Shown here piece by piece: positions 17,640-26,569 of a stretch of DNA of 64,000 nucleotides; within the stretch, counting starts at the first letter, position 1; each line of letters starts with the position of its first letter. The stretch covers positions 47,004 through 111,003 of the forward strand of contig NZ_JQKD01000019.1 of assembly GCF_000745855.1 (NCBI RefSeq). Reading direction: 5' to 3'. Under the pieces are notes generated by a model. It was given only the letters and a program-made list of their open reading frames with translations. It did not search any database and had not been told where the DNA came from. Source of the DNA: Xenophilus azovorans DSM 13620 (GTDB lineage Bacteria; Pseudomonadota; Gammaproteobacteria; Burkholderiales; Burkholderiaceae_C). The position numbers and the translations under genes were made by a program.

Positions 17640-18785
17640 TCAGCGGACTTCGAGGAAGCGCTGGAAGACCCCCTTGCCGGCCGCGTCCACCTTGAACAGG
17701 GCAGCGCGCTTGCGCACCAGCCCGCTCGGCAGGAACGTCATCTTGCCGCCGTAGACGCTGTCGAAAGTGGGGCTCTCCAGCAGCGCTGCCGCCAGCTTGT
17801 CGCCCATGAGGTAGTCGCCGCCCTTGGCGCGCGCCCGCTTGATCACCAGCGCGAGCACGTGCACCCACTCGTAGTAGTTGGCGGCGAACAGGTCCGGCTT
17901 CTCGCCGTAGCGCGCCTCGTACTTCCTCGCGAACTCGCCCGGCCAGCCTTCTCCGCCGGGCTGGTAGTAGTCCGCCACGTACTGGTAGCCCTCGGCATGC
18001 GCGCCCGCCACCTTGGCATCGTCACCGGTCCAGTCGAGGCCGATCAGCGGCGCGCGGATGCCGAACTCGCGGATGCGCTTGATGGCCAGCCCCGCGTCCG
18101 GCGCGGTGAGCCAGACGCCCACGACGTCGGGGTTGGCGGCCTTGATCTTGGCGATCTGGGTGTCGAGGTTGGTCGAGCCGGCAGGCACCAGTTCCTGGGC
18201 GACGATGCTGCCGCCCGCCTGCTTCCACAGCGGGGTGACCGCCTTCACCACGTCGTCGCCGGTGTCCACCTTGAACACCAGGATGCCGAGCTTCGACCCC
18301 AACTCGCGCGCCGGCCCGACGGAGGCCACGCCCAGCTCCGAATACATGGTCCGGTTGTGGAACAGGTATTTCGAGGCGCCGATCATCTTGGGCGAGGCGC
18401 CGCCGCCGTTGAGCAGCAGCACGTTCTTCTCGCTCGCGATCGGCGCCATCGCCAGTGTCGGCGCCGAGAACGAGGTCAGCACGATGTGGGTGTCGTGCAG
18501 CGACACCAGCCGGTTGATGGCCGCCACGCCTTCCTCCGCCTTGCCGCTCTTGTGGTCCTCGATGACCGCCTCGAGCTTGATGCCGTCGACGCCGCCGCGG
18601 GCGTTGACTTCCTCCAGCGCGAGGTTCATTCCCCGGCTCATCACCGTACCGTAGTAGTTGGCCGGCCCGCTCATCGCGTAGACGGCGCCGATCTTGATGG
18701 TGGGCGGGTCGGCGGCGAAGGCCCAACGCGCCGTGGGGCCGAGCGCGAGTGCCGCTGCCAGTCCAGTGACGCTGCGTCTCTTCAT
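17640..18785 (-). CDS. Periplasmic substrate-binding protein of a Liv-type ABC importer
   Basis: A 381-residue receptor (Peripla_BP_6 type). The N-terminus 'MKRRSVTGLAAALALG' with cleavage after 'WAFA' may be a weak twin-arginine signal. The mature protein opens 'IKIGAVYAMSGPANYYG', like LivK/amide-binding proteins, and repeats the two-lobe pattern. It is the first gene of the minus-strand operon and so is probably closest to the promoter in 18786-19033, which holds two copies of a repeated motif. The ligand is not branched-chain amino acids with any certainty. Confidence 0.92.
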   Translation of the reverse strand: MKRRSVTGLAAALALGPTARWAFAADPPTIKIGAVYAMSGPANYYGTVMSRGMNLALEEVNARGGVDGIKLEAVIEDHKSGKAEEGVAAINRLVSLHDTHIVLTSFSAPTLAMAPIASEKNVLLLNGGGASPKMIGASKYLFHNRTMYSELGVASVGPARELGSKLGILVFKVDTGDDVVKAVTPLWKQAGGSIVAQELVPAGSTNLDTQIAKIKAANPDVVGVWLTAPDAGLAIKRIREFGIRAPLIGLDWTGDDAKVAGAHAEGYQYVADYYQPGGEGWPGEFARKYEARYGEKPDLFAANYYEWVHVLALVIKRARAKGGDYLMGDKLAAALLESPTFDSVYGGKMTFLPSGLVRKRAALFKVDAAGKGVFQRFLEVR

Positions 18786-18876
18786 GATGTCTCCTCGGTC
18801 CGCGGCGGAGCCACGGTGAGGGTCACTCTATGGCCGGTGCCCGGCGGCCGCAATGCGGAGCTCCCGCGGGCCATTC

Positions 18877-18889
18877 AATTCAACACATA
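18877..18889 (-). promoter_or_regulatory. Recurrent motif copy 1 in the livK/SMP-30 divergent promoter
   Basis: Reads TATGTGTTGAATT on the minus strand. The core AATTCAACACA on the plus strand is repeated 62 bases away at 18939. Similar copies lie before other catabolic genes. Candidate operator between the two operons. Confidence 0.4.
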
Positions 18890-18938
18890 CGTGCTCCGCT
18901 CAGGGTTGACCCGGATCTCCGCACCCCGCGCGCCAGGG

Positions 18939-18951
18939 AATTCAACACACT
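18939..18951 (-). promoter_or_regulatory. Recurrent motif copy 2 in the livK/SMP-30 divergent promoter
   Basis: Reads AGTGTGTTGAATT on the minus strand; it shares 11 consecutive bases with the copy at 18877. It lies 83 bases before the SMP-30 start at 19034. No other gene is seen in this 248-base intergenic region. Confidence 0.4.
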
Positions 18952-19033
18952 CATGCGATTCGCCGGGCCGCTGTAGCGCACGCACCGGGTGGCACCTAGA
19001 CTGCGTGCCATCAATGCCTGTGGGCGCGGAGAC

Positions 19034-19951
19034 ATGCACTTGAAAGTGATGCTGGACGGATTGCGGTTCCCGGAAGGGCCGGCGGTGCTGCCGGACGGCG
19101 GCATCGCGTGCGTGGAAGTCGGCGGCGGAACGATCGTCGCGTGCGACGCCGCCGGCGGCCGCCGCGTGCTGGCCGAGACCGGCGCCGGTCCCAACGGCAT
19201 GGCGCTCGGGCCCGGCGGCCTCTGCTACGTGTGCAACAACGGCGGACTGAATTGGGACCGCCGCGGCGACTGGCTGCTGCCGCATGGCACGCCCGCAGGC
19301 TACAGCGGCGGTTCGATCCAGACCGTCGACCTCGCCACCGGGCACGTCGAGACGCTCTACGACAGTTGCGACGGCGTGCGCCTCAAGGGGCCCAACGATC
19401 TCGTGTTCGACGCCCACGGCGGCTTCTGGTTCACCGACCATGGCAAGGGCCGGCCGCGCGAGCTCGACCGCAGCGCGATCTACTACGCCCGTGCCGACGG
19501 CAGCGCCATCCGCGAAGTCGTCTTTCCGGTCACGACGGCCAACGGCATCGGCCTGTCGCCCGATGGCCGCACGCTCTACGTGGCCGAGACCGAGACCGCC
19601 CGCCTGTGGGCCTGGAGCCTGAAGGGGCCCGGCGAGATCGATCCGCTGCCCTGGCCGGCCTCGCCGAACGGCGGACGACTCCTGCACGCCGCCTCCGAGT
19701 ACATGCGCTTCGACTCGCTCGCGGTCGAGGCGAACGGCAACATCTGCATCGCCACGATCATCAAGGCGGGCATCACCGTGGTGTCGCCCACGGGTGAACT
19801 GGTCGAGCACGTGCCGATCGAGGGCGATCCGTACGTCACCAACATCTGCTTCGGCGGCGCCGGCCTGCGCACCGCCTACGTCACCCTTTCCGGAACGGGG
19901 CGGCTGGTCGCCCTCGACTGGCCACGCGCGGGACTCGAGCTCGCGCACTGA
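19034..19951 (+). CDS. SMP-30/gluconolactonase-family lactonase
   Basis: A 305-residue propeller hydrolase, paralogous to the one at 13424. Metal-site residues: Glu in 'LRFPEGPA', Asn in 'GPNDLVFD', Asp in 'LSPDGRTLYVAET'. The frame extends 15 codons upstream, but the ATG at 19034 aligns with the paralogue's N-terminus. First gene of a plus-strand set (SMP-30, Bug, bicupin, dioxygenase, SnoaL-like, Bug, SnoaL-like) that mirrors the divergent Liv operon. Probably opens a lactone or ester made by the dioxygenase. Confidence 0.88.
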   Translation: MHLKVMLDGLRFPEGPAVLPDGGIACVEVGGGTIVACDAAGGRRVLAETGAGPNGMALGPGGLCYVCNNGGLNWDRRGDWLLPHGTPAGYSGGSIQTVDLATGHVETLYDSCDGVRLKGPNDLVFDAHGGFWFTDHGKGRPRELDRSAIYYARADGSAIREVVFPVTTANGIGLSPDGRTLYVAETETARLWAWSLKGPGEIDPLPWPASPNGGRLLHAASEYMRFDSLAVEANGNICIATIIKAGITVVSPTGELVEHVPIEGDPYVTNICFGGAGLRTAYVTLSGTGRLVALDWPRAGLELAH

Positions 19952-19981
19952 GTTTTCACCGCATTCCAAAAAGGAGACTCC

Positions 19982-20986
19982 ATGACCCGCCTCACCTCCC
20001 TGGTCGCCGGCTGCGTCGGCCTTGCCTTCGCGCTCGGCGTCGTCGCGACGGCGCCTGCCTTCGCGCAAGCCAGCCCCTTCACCAAGCCCGTGCGGTTCAT
20101 CATCCCGTATCCGCCCGGCGGTCCCACCGACCTGACCGGCCGCAGCTACGCCGACAAGCTGACGAAGTACCTCGGCCAGCCGGTGGTCGTGGAGAACAAG
20201 CCGGGCGCGCAGGGAGTCCCGGCCGTGCAGCAGTTGATGCAGCTGCCGGCCGACGGCCACACGATCTACTTCGGCACGCTGTCGACCCAGGTCGTTTCCC
20301 ACGTGATCAACAGCTACCGCAAGCTGCCGGCGCCCTACGACGCGCGCAAGGACCTGGTGCCGGTGAATCTGTTGGGCGCTTCGCCGCTGGTGGTGGTGGC
20401 GAGCCTGAAGTCGGGCATCAACAGCTACAAGGAGCTCGCCGAGCGGCTGAAGGCAGAGCCCGGCAAGCTGAACTACGGCTCCGACGGCATGGCCAGCCTC
20501 ACCCACCTGGGCGGCGAGATGCTCAACCAGACCTTCGGCACGCAGAGCGTGCACATTCCCTACAAGGGCACCGCAGAATTCAGCCAGGCCCTGATCGCGG
20601 GCGACAACGACTTCGCCGTGATGGGCATCGTCGGCGCCACCAATCTGCTGAAGCAGAACCGCATCAAGGTGCTCGCCGTCGCCGGGCCGAAGCGCAGCGG
20701 CCAGCTGCCCGGCGTTCCGACCACGGCCGAACTGGGGCATCCGGGCGTCGACCTCACCTCCTGGTTCGCCGCGTTCATGAAGGCAGGCACGCCGAAGCCC
20801 TTCGTCGACGCGATGGCGCAGGCGATCACCAGGGCTTCCACCGAACCCGACCTGATGGATCGGTTGAGCGCGACGGGCGTGGAATTGGGCGTCGCGACCA
20901 CGCCGGAGAAGTTCTCCGCGCAGCTCGACGCGGAGTTCAAGCACTGGGCCGGGGTGGTCGAGAAAGCCGCGATCAAGTTCGACTGA
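19982..20986 (+). CDS. Bug/TctC-family periplasmic substrate-binding protein
   Basis: A 334-residue exported receptor. A strong AAGGAG site lies before the ATG; the Sec leader ends near 'PAFAQA'. Motifs: 'TKPVRFIIPYPPGG', 'VVENKPGAQG', 'VHIPYKGTAEF'. It lies 30 bases after the SMP-30 gene and 26 before the bicupin gene. No membrane components are nearby, so it is an orphan receptor that may work with a transporter elsewhere or as a sensor. Confidence 0.92.
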   Translation: MTRLTSLVAGCVGLAFALGVVATAPAFAQASPFTKPVRFIIPYPPGGPTDLTGRSYADKLTKYLGQPVVVENKPGAQGVPAVQQLMQLPADGHTIYFGTLSTQVVSHVINSYRKLPAPYDARKDLVPVNLLGASPLVVVASLKSGINSYKELAERLKAEPGKLNYGSDGMASLTHLGGEMLNQTFGTQSVHIPYKGTAEFSQALIAGDNDFAVMGIVGATNLLKQNRIKVLAVAGPKRSGQLPGVPTTAELGHPGVDLTSWFAAFMKAGTPKPFVDAMAQAITRASTEPDLMDRLSATGVELGVATTPEKFSAQLDAEFKHWAGVVEKAAIKFD

Positions 20987-21012
20987 CCGTCCGCCTTTCA
21001 GCAGGAGCACAC

Positions 21013-21921
21013 ATGCAACCCGCTACCGAAATCAACGCTGCCACCGCGCGCGACGCCATCTTCTACGTGCCCGAGGGCGCCTTCGATCGCGGCCTGGCCA
21101 ACGTGCCGCCGCACCTGTTCGCCGATGAGCAGGCCCGTGTCCTGGCGCCCGGCTGCCCCACGGGCCTGATCGCGATGGACCTTTCGGCGAAGCTCGGAAC
21201 CGCCTTTGCTGCCACGACGCCGGCGATGCTGGCGCGCTACGTGGTGGTGCGCGCCGGCGAGAGCCTGGAGCATGCATTCGAGGCCACGGGCGAGATCTAC
21301 TATGTGGCACGCGGCGAAGGCACCACCGCCGGGAGCGGAGCGACGCGCATCACATGGCGCGCCGGCGACGTCTTCGTGCTTCCAGGGGCGAGCCGCACTC
21401 GGCACGAAGCCGCGACCGACAGCCTGCTGGTGTGCTTCACCAACGAGCCCGAGCTCGCCTACGCGGGCGCGCGGGCCCCGGAGGCCGCGCGCAACACGGT
21501 GGTGAAAGCCGCCTGGTTCGACGGCCGCATCATCGACGAGAAACTGGGCCTGGTGCACCAGCGCACCGGCCCGCAGAAGACCGCCGGCAAGTCGGTGATC
21601 TTCGCCACCACACCGCTGGGCGGCATGCGCAGCATGCTGCCGTCGATGACCGCCGCGGTGAACACGCTGGAGCAGGACGGCAACCAGCGTCCCCATCGGC
21701 ACAACGCCGCCGCCCTGACGCTGGCGATCGAGAGCGAGGGCATCTACTCGATGGTGGGCGACCAGAAGGTCGACTGGATCCCCTTCGGGCTGATGGTGAC
21801 ACCGCCGCAGGCCGGGCATTCGCACCACAACCGCGGCCCCCGCATGATGAAGTCCTTCGTCGTGCAGGACGGGGCGCTTTACTACCAGTTGCGCAACCCG
21901 GGCTTCGCCTGGACTGCCTGA
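21013..21921 (+). CDS. Bicupin protein (302 aa)
   Basis: A soluble protein of two cupin barrels, at about residues 60-135 and 190-290. The second carries His residues suited to bind metal ('RPHRHNAAALTL' and 'HSHHNRG'); the first lacks a clear His triad. This layout is shared with gentisate-dioxygenase-like and related bicupins, but I cannot assign a reaction. Its stop is 14 bases before the dioxygenase start, with a strong GGAGGAGAG site between, so the two are coupled in expression. A shorter cupin plays the same neighbour role at 240-1031. Confidence 0.75.
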   Translation: MQPATEINAATARDAIFYVPEGAFDRGLANVPPHLFADEQARVLAPGCPTGLIAMDLSAKLGTAFAATTPAMLARYVVVRAGESLEHAFEATGEIYYVARGEGTTAGSGATRITWRAGDVFVLPGASRTRHEAATDSLLVCFTNEPELAYAGARAPEAARNTVVKAAWFDGRIIDEKLGLVHQRTGPQKTAGKSVIFATTPLGGMRSMLPSMTAAVNTLEQDGNQRPHRHNAAALTLAIESEGIYSMVGDQKVDWIPFGLMVTPPQAGHSHHNRGPRMMKSFVVQDGALYYQLRNPGFAWTA

Positions 21922-21935
21922 AGGAGGAGAGAGGC

Positions 21936-22883
21936 ATGAACCGCACGGCCGTTCCGAAGGCGAATAGCACCGCAGCCGCAGGCGAAGGTGCTCCAGTTCG
22001 CTTCCAGGTCAATCAATTGCACCCGCACTTCTTCGGCGAGGTGGTGGGACTGGACCTGCGCCAGCCGCTCGACACGGAGACCACCGCTGCGCTGACCGCG
22101 GCGATCGACCGCCACGGTGTGCTGGTGTTCCGCGACCAGCAGATCGACGACGAGCAGCAGCTGCGCTTCTCCAACATGTTCGGCGAGCCGCAGCGCTCGA
22201 TCACCGTTCACCGGCAGGACATCGAGCGGCGCCTGCGCAAGGAGGAGCTCAGCGACATCTCCAACATCGACGAGCACGGATTCAAGCTGGGCATGGACCA
22301 CCCGCGCCGCTTGTACCAGCTCACGACCAAGCTGTGGCACACCGACAACTCGTTTCGCAACCCGGCGGGCAAGTACACCTTCCTGTGCGCCAAGAAGCTG
22401 CCCGCCGAGGGCGGCAACACCGAGTTTGCCGACATGCGCGCGGCGTGGGACGCGCTGCCGGAAGAGCGCAGGGAGCAGCTGCGCAACCTGCAGGTCGAGC
22501 ATTCGCTGGCCTACTCCCGCAGCCTGGTCCCCGGCTCGCCTCCGCTCGACGAGAACGAACGCCGCAGTCTGCCGCCCAGCGTGCACCCGCTGGTGCGCGT
22601 GCACCCCGGCTCCCGCCGCGAGGGGCTGTACCTCGCCTCGCACGCCGAGCGCATCGTCGGCATGCCGCATGCCGAAGGGCGCAAGCTGCTGGAGGCACTG
22701 ACGGCCCATGCGACGCAGCCGCAGTTCGTCCACGCGCACGTGTGGAAGCCCGGCGACCTGGTGATGTGGGACAACCGCTGCACCATGCATCGCGCCATGC
22801 CCTTCGATGAGGAAAAGTACGTGCGGGAACTGCGCCGCACCACCGTCGCGGAAGACCGGCCTGCGCTGGCGGCGCAGGCGTGA
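21936..22883 (+). CDS. TfdA/TauD-family 2-oxoglutarate-dependent dioxygenase
   Basis: A 315-residue enzyme. Iron ligands: His135 and Asp137 in 'LWHTDNSF', His285 in 'DNRCTMHRA'; the Arg segment is 'RELRRTTV'. It is the paralogue closest to 1048-1965, with extra N-terminal residues. The ATG at 21936 has a GGAGGAGAG ribosome site; the frame is open upstream but inside the bicupin gene. Followed after 7 bases by an SnoaL-like gene. Substrate unknown; TfdA-like ether or amine cleavage is a candidate. Confidence 0.9.
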   Translation: MNRTAVPKANSTAAAGEGAPVRFQVNQLHPHFFGEVVGLDLRQPLDTETTAALTAAIDRHGVLVFRDQQIDDEQQLRFSNMFGEPQRSITVHRQDIERRLRKEELSDISNIDEHGFKLGMDHPRRLYQLTTKLWHTDNSFRNPAGKYTFLCAKKLPAEGGNTEFADMRAAWDALPEERREQLRNLQVEHSLAYSRSLVPGSPPLDENERRSLPPSVHPLVRVHPGSRREGLYLASHAERIVGMPHAEGRKLLEALTAHATQPQFVHAHVWKPGDLVMWDNRCTMHRAMPFDEEKYVRELRRTTVAEDRPALAAQA

Positions 22884-22890
22884 GCCGGCG

Positions 22891-23399
22891 ATGAGCGGCC
22901 TCACCACGGCGCAGCGCGCGGAGATCGAGGGTGCCTGCCGTCAACTGATGATGCGCTACGCCGCATCCTTGGATCTGAACGACATCGACGGCCTGGTGGA
23001 CGTATTCGCTCCTGAACTGGTCTGGGAACGCCCGGGAATGGCGCCGATGCGCAGCCACGCCGAGATACGGACATTCTTCAGCCACTTGTGGGCACAGCGG
23101 CACGCGCAGAACCGCCACTGGTTCGACGTGCACATGCTCACCACCTGCTCGATCGAGGTGGAGAGCGACGAGCGCGCCCGCGGGTCCACCTGGTGCGTGA
23201 TGTACAGCGCGCCCGACGCCGACGGCCAGCGTCCGGCGGTGATGCCGGAGCGGCCGGAACTGATCGTGCTGTATCGCGACGTCTTCGGCCCTGCGGCCGG
23301 GGGCTGGCGCATCCTCGAGCACCGCGCGACCCACCTGTTCCGCTCGCCGACTACAAGCCGCCCGAGATCCCCGCATCCCTGCGCAAGGAGCAACCGTGA
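22891..23399 (+). CDS. SnoaL/NTF2-like protein with a probable frameshift near its end
   Basis: Residues 1-151 form an SnoaL-like (NTF2-fold) domain: 'MMRYAASLDLNDIDGLVDVF', 'ELVWERPG', 'WRILEHRATHLF'. Near 23349 the frame appears to lose one base: the next reading frame continues as 'ADYKPPEIPASLRKEQP' and ends in a TGA (23397-23399) that overlaps the GTG of the following Bug gene, a normal coupled ending. Read literally, the first frame stays open through the whole Bug gene into the second SnoaL-like gene at 24361. This is either a true mutation affecting about 17 C-terminal residues or a sequencing error. Function unknown; such proteins act as small hydratases, isomerases or binding proteins. 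Confidence 0.7.
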
Positions 23400-24352
23400 T
23401 CCTCCGCTTCCTGCCGGCCCTGCTGCTGCTGTTGGCTGGAGCCGCCGGTGCCCAGGAATTTCCCACCGGCACGGTGAAGATCGTCAGCCCGTACACCGCC
23501 GGCGGTTCCAACGATGCGGTGGCCAGGCTGCTTGCCGCCAAGCTCGCACAACGCTGGGGCAAGCCGGTGATCGTGGAGAACAAGCCGGGCGCAAATGCCA
23601 TCACCGGGTCCGACTACGTGGCGAAGGCGAGGCCGGATGGCCGCACGTTGCTGGCCGTCCCGGCCGCGCACGTGACCAATCCGTTCCTGCAGCCGAAGAT
23701 GCCGTTCAGCCCACTGGCCGACCTGACTGCAGTGAGCATCGTCGGCACCATTCCCTTCATGCTCGTGGTGAACCCGCAGGTGCCCGCGCGCACGCTGCAG
23801 GAACTGGTGGCGCAGGCCAGGACCGAGCCTGGCAAACTGAGCTTCGCCTCCAACGGGGAGGGCTCTGGCGCGCGCCTCGCGGGCGAGCTGTTCGCGCAGA
23901 CTGCCGGCATTCGGATGCTGCACGTGCCTTATCGCGGCAGCAGCGCGGCCCTGCCGGACGTGCTGTCGGGACAGGTGTCGATGATCTTCGACGCCATCCA
24001 GCCGCTGGCGCCGCATCTGCGCACCGGCAAGCTGCGGGCGCTCGCGGTCAGCAGCACGAAGCGCTGGCCGACCGAAGCGGACGTGCCGACGGCGGTGGAG
24101 TCGGGTCAGCCCGCCTTCGTCGCCGAGACGTGGATCGCGCTGGTCACCACGGCCGGCACGCCGGCGCCAGTGACCGAGAAGATCGCGCGCGACGTGGCGG
24201 CGGTGCTGGAAATGCCGGACGTCCGCGAGAAGCTGAACGGCTTCGGCATCGCGCCGGTCGGCGGCACGCCGGCGAGCGCAAACCGTTTCATCGCCGACGA
24301 GTCCGCGAAGTGGGGCAAGGTCATCCAGTCGGCGAACATCAGGATCAACTAG
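23396..24352 (+). CDS. Bug/TctC-family periplasmic substrate-binding protein
   Basis: A 318-residue receptor with a GTG start overlapping the preceding stop (GTGA). Sec-type leader 'LPALLLLLAGAAGAQE'. Motifs: 'FPTGTVKIVSPYTAGG', 'IVENKPGAN', 'LHVPYRGSS'. It lies between two SnoaL-like genes, 8 bases before the second. This is the second Bug gene of the same operon, so two distinct ligands may be taken up. Confidence 0.92.
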   Translation: MILRFLPALLLLLAGAAGAQEFPTGTVKIVSPYTAGGSNDAVARLLAAKLAQRWGKPVIVENKPGANAITGSDYVAKARPDGRTLLAVPAAHVTNPFLQPKMPFSPLADLTAVSIVGTIPFMLVVNPQVPARTLQELVAQARTEPGKLSFASNGEGSGARLAGELFAQTAGIRMLHVPYRGSSAALPDVLSGQVSMIFDAIQPLAPHLRTGKLRALAVSSTKRWPTEADVPTAVESGQPAFVAETWIALVTTAGTPAPVTEKIARDVAAVLEMPDVREKLNGFGIAPVGGTPASANRFIADESAKWGKVIQSANIRIN

Positions 24353-24360
24353 GAGACAGC

Positions 24361-24792
24361 ATGCACAACTGGGGCATCCCCGAACGCGGTGACGCCGCGG
24401 CCGACGCGGCGATCCGCGAAGTCGTCATCGGCTACTGCCGGTGCGTCGATACCTTCGACGACGATGTGCTGCTGGAGCTGTTCGCGCAGCAAGGCGAGTG
24501 GCACCGGCCCGGACAGGCGCCATTGAAAGGGCGAGCAGAAATCGCCGGCTTCCTGCGCGGCCGGGACCGGACGGTGACCATGCGCCATATCGCCAGCAAC
24601 ATCATCGTCGACGTGCAGGGTGCGGATCGGGCTCGGGCGATCAGCTACTGGACCGTGCTCAAGGCGGTAGCCGGCGCCCCGGAGGGCCAGGCCCTGCTGC
24701 CGTTCGCGATGGGCGAGTACCACGACGACTTCCTCCTGGAGCAAGGGCGCTGGCGCATTGCGCGCCGAGAGACGAAGTACGTGTTCCGTTGA
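24361..24792 (+). CDS. SnoaL/NTF2-like protein (143 aa)
   Basis: A compact single-domain NTF2-fold protein: 'VVIGYCRCVDTFDDDVLLELF', 'GEWHRPGQAPLKGRAEI', 'WRIARRETKYVF'. This pattern (Cys-Arg, Asp, His-Arg) resembles SnoaL_4-type proteins often found with ring-hydroxylation and CoA-degradation genes. It ends the plus-strand operon, 7 bases from the convergent IclR gene. No catalytic assignment is possible from sequence alone. Confidence 0.8.
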   Translation: MHNWGIPERGDAAADAAIREVVIGYCRCVDTFDDDVLLELFAQQGEWHRPGQAPLKGRAEIAGFLRGRDRTVTMRHIASNIIVDVQGADRARAISYWTVLKAVAGAPEGQALLPFAMGEYHDDFLLEQGRWRIARRETKYVFR

Positions 24793-24799
24793 GGTCTCG

Positions 24800-25603
24800 T
24801 CAAGCGGGGAAGTGCGCGGCGATCGTCTCGCGCATGGTCCCCACCAGCTCCGGACGCCGCTTCTTCAGCACCTCGCTGATGCCGGCCAGGCCCATCACCA
24901 GCGCCTGGCCTCCGTCCGTGACGGGCAGCGGCATCGCCAGCACCGCGCCGCCGGGCGTGACCAGGTCGGTGGTAAAGGCGTAGCCCAGCCGCCGCACTTC
25001 CGCCAGCGTCGGCAGCAGTGCCTCGGTGTCGATCGCCGCCGTCTTGCCGCTGCGCGTCTCGGCGTTGATGCGGTGCACGATCTTCTTCACTTCGGTGTCG
25101 GGCAAGATGGCAAGCAGTGCGTAGCCGGTGCCGGAAGCGGCGAGCGGCCGCAGCGCGCCGCGCGTGACCTGCAGCCGCGCCATGCTGGTGGCCTGCACCA
25201 CGTGGATGTATTGCGCCCAGATGCCGTTGCGCAGCGCCAGCACCACCGCATCGCCGGTCTTCTGCTGCAGTTCTTCCATGCACTGCAGCGCCGAGCCACC
25301 CATGAACAGGGGATGGTTCACCCAGTTTCCGAGCAGCGCCACGCGGCAGCCCGGGATGTAGGTGCGGGCCGTGCGGTCGAAGTACAGGTAGCCCATCGCC
25401 ACCAGGCTGCGCAACAGCGCCGAGGTGCTCGATTGCGGCAGCTTGAGCATCTCTGCGATCTCGACGACGTTGGCCGGCCGCTGGACCTCGTCGAAGTATT
25501 CGAGGATCTGCAGCACGCGCCCGGCGGACTTGACCACCCCTTCGGGCAGCTCCGGCCTCGCTCCAACAACGTGCTTCTTCTCGGGAACCCACTTCTTGCG
25601 CAT
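24800..25603 (-). CDS. IclR-family transcriptional regulator
   Basis: A 267-residue regulator: N-terminal winged helix (about 22-85; 'PANVVEIAEMLKLPQSSTSA') and a C-terminal effector-binding GAF-like domain ('ALRPLAASGTGYALLA', 'AFTTDLVTPGGAVLAMPL'). The ATG at 25603 is the first sensible start, though the frame is open well upstream. It is convergent with the SnoaL operon and divergent from the MaoC gene. It is a fair candidate for the regulator of the surrounding catabolic operons, possibly through the recurrent intergenic motif (inference). Confidence 0.9.
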   Translation of the reverse strand: MRKKWVPEKKHVVGARPELPEGVVKSAGRVLQILEYFDEVQRPANVVEIAEMLKLPQSSTSALLRSLVAMGYLYFDRTARTYIPGCRVALLGNWVNHPLFMGGSALQCMEELQQKTGDAVVLALRNGIWAQYIHVVQATSMARLQVTRGALRPLAASGTGYALLAILPDTEVKKIVHRINAETRSGKTAAIDTEALLPTLAEVRRLGYAFTTDLVTPGGAVLAMPLPVTDGGQALVMGLAGISEVLKKRRPELVGTMRETIAAHFPA

Positions 25604-25714
25604 GGCGGCGATGTTACCCACAGCGCCGCCGGACAACTCTCCACGGATGTGCGGATTACGCCCGGCGTCGCGTGCGCGCTTGTGGCGGGCAGGCGCGTTC
25701 TCTAGCATGGGCGC

Positions 25715-26563
25715 ATGCCTCTGAATGCCGAAGCCATCCTCGCCCACCCGTTCGAAACCCGCGAACAGGTGATCACCGACAAGGACGCGATGCTGTTCGC
25801 GTTGTCGATCGGCATGGGCCGCGATCCCATGGACACCGAGGAACTGCGCTACGTCTACGAGGAGAGCCTGAAGGTCTTCCCGACCTTGCCCATCGTGCTG
25901 GGACATCCGGGCCCCTGGATGGCCGACCCGAAGCTCGGCATCAATCGACAGATGCTGGTGCACGGCACGCAGCACCTGGAACTGCTGGGCGAACTGCGCC
26001 CGGATGTGCCGTTCACGGCTTCCAACCGCATACTGGAGCTGGTGGACAAGGGCGCCGACAGCGGCGGCATCATCATCATGGAGCGCACGCTGCACGACAA
26101 GGCCACCGGCGAGCCGATCGCGCGCATCGAGTCCGGCACCTTCTGCCGCGCCGACGGCGGCTTCGGCGGCCAGCCGCAGCTCTCGCGCGATTTCCGCGCC
26201 GTGCCGGAACGCGCCGCCGACGCAGGCATCGAGATGCAGACCGAGCCCAACCAGGCTTTGTGGTATCGGCTCAACGGCGACCGCAACCCGCTGCACGCGA
26301 GCCCCGCCTTCGCCGCGAAAGCCGGCTTTCCGCGGCCGATCCTGCACGGCCTGTGTACTTACTCGGTGGCGGCGCACGGCTTGATGAAGCTCAACCCGGG
26401 CAAGTCGCTGCGCATGATCGAGTGCCGTTTCTCCAGGCCCGTGTATCCCGGCGAGACGGTCCGTCTCGAGGTGTGGAACGAGCCGGGTGGGGTGGCCTTC
26501 CGCGCGCGGGTCGACCAGCGCGAGGTGGTGGTGCTGGACCGCGGGTTCGCGCAGTTCGCCTGA
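25715..26563 (+). CDS. MaoC-type (R)-specific enoyl-CoA hydratase
   Basis: A 282-residue double-hotdog hydratase. The C-terminal hotdog has the catalytic hydratase-2 motif with Asp189, Asn191 and His194 ('LNGDRNPLH'), followed by 'ILHGLCTYS'. The N-terminal half (20-130) is the non-catalytic hotdog typical of eukaryotic-type MFE-2 and cholestenoyl-CoA hydratases. It adds water to trans-2-enoyl-CoA. It is divergent from the IclR gene and convergent with the SDR at 26570, 6 bases away. Confidence 0.92.
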   Translation: MPLNAEAILAHPFETREQVITDKDAMLFALSIGMGRDPMDTEELRYVYEESLKVFPTLPIVLGHPGPWMADPKLGINRQMLVHGTQHLELLGELRPDVPFTASNRILELVDKGADSGGIIIMERTLHDKATGEPIARIESGTFCRADGGFGGQPQLSRDFRAVPERAADAGIEMQTEPNQALWYRLNGDRNPLHASPAFAAKAGFPRPILHGLCTYSVAAHGLMKLNPGKSLRMIECRFSRPVYPGETVRLEVWNEPGGVAFRARVDQREVVVLDRGFAQFA

Positions 26564-26569
26564 GCTATT

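Noticed and set aside
22807..24792. A 661-codon open frame covering two SnoaL-like regions
   Set aside because: The middle is antiframe to a well-defined Bug gene. The frame exists only because of a likely one-base frameshift and high GC.
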